From positions 1-64,000 of the forward strand of contig NZ_JACVPM010000003.1 in NCBI RefSeq assembly GCF_018881905.1: a DNA stretch of 64,000 nucleotides. The letters run 5' to 3'. Below are positions 61,633 through 64,000 of the stretch, in pieces; the stretch's first letter is position 1, and every line of letters begins with the position of its first letter. Source of the stretch: Polynucleobacter sp. MG-27-Goln-C1. Lineage in GTDB: Bacteria > Pseudomonadota > Gammaproteobacteria > Burkholderiales > Burkholderiaceae. Under the pieces are notes generated by a model that worked only from the letters and a program-made list of their open reading frames with translations, did not search any database and was not told the origin of the DNA. The position numbers and the translations under genes were made by a program.

Positions 61633-62571
61633 GTGTCTGAAAAGCGAATCGGCAATTACTTGCTACCCCCTGGAATCGATATCTTCGAACGTGGTTGGTT
61701 ATCGGCAAATAATATTTTTCTTTTCGGCGATGATGATGTTTCCTTGGTCGATACTGGGTACTGCGCTCATCAGCAGATGACGGTTGACTTAGTCGTCAAT
61801 GCGCTCAAGCGGCATGGCTTAAAAACGCTCAATAAAGTAGTCAATACCCATTTGCACTCAGATCATTGTGGTGGCAATGCAGCTCTATCAAACGAATTTG
61901 ATTGCGAGATCTGGATACCAGAGGCCGAGGCAATTGCTGTCCAAGACTGGGATGAGAATTTACTCAGCTTTAAGCAATTGGGGCAAGAATGCCCGCGCTT
62001 TAGACATCATGCTCTCCTCCTGCCTGGCAAAGAAATTACCTTAGGCCCTTATCGCTGGCAAATTCTTGCAGCTCCTGGCCATGATAATCATTCCATCATG
62101 CTGTACCAAGAGGAGCATCAAATCTTGATCTCTGCTGATGCACTTTGGGAGGAGGGCTTTGGAGTTATCTTCCCCGAGCTTTGGGGTGAGGGTGGCTTTG
62201 AAGAGGTGGCGCAGACGCTAGAGTTAATTGAAAGCCTCTCTGTTGCCCTGGTTATTCCGGGGCATGGCAAACCTTTTACTGATGTAAAGAAGTCTATCGA
62301 GACTGCTAAATCCCGCCTGGATTACCTCTCAAGCGATGCCGATCGCAATGCCCGTCATGGAGCCAAGGTGCTTCTCAAGTACAAATTATTGGAATGGCGC
62401 AATCAGGATTTGGCAACGGTGAATCAGTGGATTTCAGGTACGCCCGCACTGGAAAGTATCCGTCAGCAAATGAATCTCGGTGCTGAAGAGTTTCAAGACT
62501 GGTTAGTGCAGGCTTTAGTGAAATCGAAAGCGGCAACTATCGAAAAAGATTACCTGGTAAATCTTGATTAA
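61633..62571 (+). CDS. MBL-fold metallo-hydrolase
   Basis: A 312-residue metallo-beta-lactamase-fold enzyme. VVNTHLHSDHCGGNAAL near residue 75 binds the metals, LAAPGHDNHSIML near 150 and VIPGHGKPF near 210 complete the site. A C-terminal helical portion of about 90 residues follows, as in some lactonase or hydroxyacylglutathione hydrolase relatives. The substrate is unknown. It starts at a GTG one base after the lipocalin stop, so co-transcription is likely. Confidence 0.85.
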   Translation: MSEKRIGNYLLPPGIDIFERGWLSANNIFLFGDDDVSLVDTGYCAHQQMTVDLVVNALKRHGLKTLNKVVNTHLHSDHCGGNAALSNEFDCEIWIPEAEAIAVQDWDENLLSFKQLGQECPRFRHHALLLPGKEITLGPYRWQILAAPGHDNHSIMLYQEEHQILISADALWEEGFGVIFPELWGEGGFEEVAQTLELIESLSVALVIPGHGKPFTDVKKSIETAKSRLDYLSSDADRNARHGAKVLLKYKLLEWRNQDLATVNQWISGTPALESIRQQMNLGAEEFQDWLVQALVKSKAATIEKDYLVNLD

Positions 62572-62580
62572 CTCTTTTAA

Positions 62581-63414
62581 CTAGAAATTAAATGAGAGCT
62601 TTCCATAGAAAGACCAGTCGTAAACAGGATAGCTCTGCACTACCTGTTTGCTAGCCCCTACCGCAAATAAGAAGTGTTTATTGAGTCGATGAGTCACCAT
62701 GGCATCAATTGGCACAAACCAGCCACCACCCCCACCAGTATTCCACGCAATCCCGTTTTCATCCCAAAAACGAATTTGAGTATCGGGAAAGATGTTAAAT
62801 CCTAGCGTTGGAAAAATATTCAGATTGCGAACTAAAGGTGGCTGGTTGGAATTATTGGCAAAGGAATTGCCTTTGGTGTTAAACCCGTACATATATCGCA
62901 AGAGTGGTGAAAAATCTGAGAGCCGTGAGTCAGATCCCTCTTTGGGAACATATACGGTCCCTATCTGAGGTCCAGCTGCCCACTGCCCATAATTACCAAA
63001 TGGAAAGATGATTCGACCGCCCAAAGTGCCTTCCCAATTTTTTAGAATGCTAGGATGGTTTCCCCAAACGGTAAGCATGGTGTTACCCGCGCTATAGGTT
63101 CCAGATGATTGCTCTGGAAGTTGTGGTCCATAAGTAGATACATAGGAGGTATCTAAGCGCAATGTGCCCCGCCATTGATCAAGCTGTAGAGGTTGGTAGT
63201 AGCGCAGTTTCAGGGTGTCGCTTTGAGTTTGCTCTCCGAAGGTATTGTGATATCCCCAAAATTCGAGCACCCGTTGACTAGAGTACTGATCAGACGCTTT
63301 CTCAAGATCTAAAAATCCGCCTGAGAATTTGCTTTCATCGGCCAAAGCTGACCCCATTAATCCCAGAAGAGCCATGGAAATCAGATGGTGAGTAAAAATC
63401 CGCAGCAATGTCAT
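62581..63414 (-). CDS. Outer-membrane beta-barrel protein, unknown
   Basis: A 277-residue protein with a signal peptide ending in ALA (about residue 25) and a C-terminal phenylalanine (GKLSFNF), a hallmark of barrel proteins recognised by BAM. Alternating strands run throughout, with glycine-rich loops (NTGGGGGWFVP). I see no TonB box. It may be a porin-like or transport-linked protein; the substrate is unknown. It converges on the MBL gene after nine bases. Confidence 0.7.
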   Translation of the reverse strand: MTLLRIFTHHLISMALLGLMGSALADESKFSGGFLDLEKASDQYSSQRVLEFWGYHNTFGEQTQSDTLKLRYYQPLQLDQWRGTLRLDTSYVSTYGPQLPEQSSGTYSAGNTMLTVWGNHPSILKNWEGTLGGRIIFPFGNYGQWAAGPQIGTVYVPKEGSDSRLSDFSPLLRYMYGFNTKGNSFANNSNQPPLVRNLNIFPTLGFNIFPDTQIRFWDENGIAWNTGGGGGWFVPIDAMVTHRLNKHFLFAVGASKQVVQSYPVYDWSFYGKLSFNF

Positions 63415-63467
63415 ATAGGCATTAATATAAATGACTCAGTCAATTAAAAAAGATAAGCAGAAAGAAT

Positions 63468-64000
63468 ATGGAACATACAGTTTTAGTAACTGGCGCTACC
63501 GCTGGCTTTGGAGAGGCAACTGCTAGACGATTCCTAGCGAATGGCCATAAAGTGATTGCTGTAGGCAGAAGGGTAGAGCGCTTAGAGGCTTTAAAAGCAT
63601 CCCTTCCGGCGGAGCAGCAGAAAAAATTACTGACTTTAGCTGTGGATGTATGTGACAGCGCCAAGGTTGATGGTCTTGCGGCAACATTGCCGGCAGACTT
63701 TGCTAAGGTGACAGTGCTAGTGAATAACGCTGGCTTGGCTTTAGGCTTAGAGCCAGCACATCAAGCATTTCTCTCTGACTGGGATCAGATGATTGATACC
63801 AACATCAAAGGCCTCGTGCATATGACGCGTGCTTTCTTACCGGGAATGGTGGAGCGTAAATGTGGGCATGTGATCAATCTAGGTTCCGTGGCGGCAAACT
63901 ATCCCTACCCAGGCGGCAACGTTTACGGTGGTACTAAAGCCTTTGTGCAGCAATTTAGTTTGAACCTCAGAGCGGATTTAATTGGCACACCAGTACGCGT
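63468..64000 (+). CDS. SDR family oxidoreductase, YdfG-like, 3' end outside the window
   Basis: An open frame from ATG 63468 runs off the window; 177 residues are visible. The start HTVLVTGATAGFGEATARRF has the cofactor glycine motif, NNAGLALG follows near residue 85, INLGSVAANYPY has the catalytic serine and VYGGTKAF the YxxxK. It resembles the 3-hydroxy acid (serine/allo-threonine) dehydrogenase YdfG. It diverges from the outer-membrane protein gene. Confidence 0.88.
   Translation, partial: MEHTVLVTGATAGFGEATARRFLANGHKVIAVGRRVERLEALKASLPAEQQKKLLTLAVDVCDSAKVDGLAATLPADFAKVTVLVNNAGLALGLEPAHQAFLSDWDQMIDTNIKGLVHMTRAFLPGMVERKCGHVINLGSVAANYPYPGGNVYGGTKAFVQQFSLNLRADLIGTPVR

Noticed and set aside
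1..64000. CRISPR arrays, insertion sequences, integrase sites, rRNA and tRNA genes
   Set aside because: I saw no spaced direct repeats, no transposase or integrase frames and no rRNA or tRNA-like sequences.

Overview
The window looks like a chromosomal segment of a betaproteobacterium of the family Burkholderiaceae, most like a small-genome freshwater lineage such as Polynucleobacter. This is judged from protein style and gene order (monomeric NADP isocitrate dehydrogenase, DarP, DUF6352-type protein, cysI-DUF934-cobA, fused LivM-LivG, MsrPQ) and not from a database search. There are no rRNA or tRNA genes, CRISPR arrays or insertion sequences that I can see.

Bases 1-26087 are an AT-rich surface-polysaccharide (O-antigen-type) locus. 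The first block (2-9570, + strand) has two glycosyltransferases, a large GT-C-like membrane protein and a CDP-3,6-dideoxyhexose pathway (rfbF, rfbG, rfbH, a 3,5-epimerase homologue and a reductase with an apparent frameshift near its 3' end). A two-gene block on the - strand (9739-12058) encodes a membrane-anchored GT2 and a UDP-galactopyranose-mutase-like flavoprotein. A second + strand block follows: a very AT-rich membrane protein, wecB and a glycosyltransferase, then a methyltransferase and a tightly packed cassette of GtrA, NAD epimerase, GMC oxidoreductase, GNAT-like protein, acyl carrier protein, FabG-like SDR, metallo-hydrolase, FabH-like ketosynthase, acyl-CoA/ACP ligase and PIG-L deacetylase. 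I read this cassette as a dedicated miniature fatty-acid pathway that makes and attaches a short acyl group to a sugar. A 715-base stretch without a convincing gene ends the locus. A WecA-like initiating transferase follows on the other strand.

Bases 26803-45225 are higher in G+C and mostly housekeeping: chaA, cbiX, cobA, DUF934 and cysI (siroheme and sulfite reduction), a higBA toxin-antitoxin pair, small membrane proteins, an acyltransferase, a NYN-domain protein with an unusual start region, darP, a GMC dehydrogenase, an EamA permease and a complete branched-chain amino-acid-type ABC importer (livK, livH, fused livMG, livF).

Bases 45257-51572 hold two redox modules. The first is a BigR-like persulfide-responsive set: a TSUP exporter divergent from an ETHE1/Blh-like hydrolase, an ArsR regulator with two cysteines and a DUF2892 protein. 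The second is a five-gene - strand operon behind a textbook sigma70 promoter overlapped by a perfect 7-1-7 Fur box: outer-membrane-type protein, a 59-residue ORF, a covalent-FMN protein, ApbE and a small cytochrome-b-like membrane protein. It is probably an iron-regulated flavin electron-transfer system.

Bases 51577-64000 return to general functions: secreted nuclease, lytic transglycosylase, FKBP isomerase, DUF6352 protein, MFS transporter, icd, msrPQ, lipocalin, an MBL hydrolase, an outer-membrane protein and the start of a YdfG-like SDR cut by the window end.
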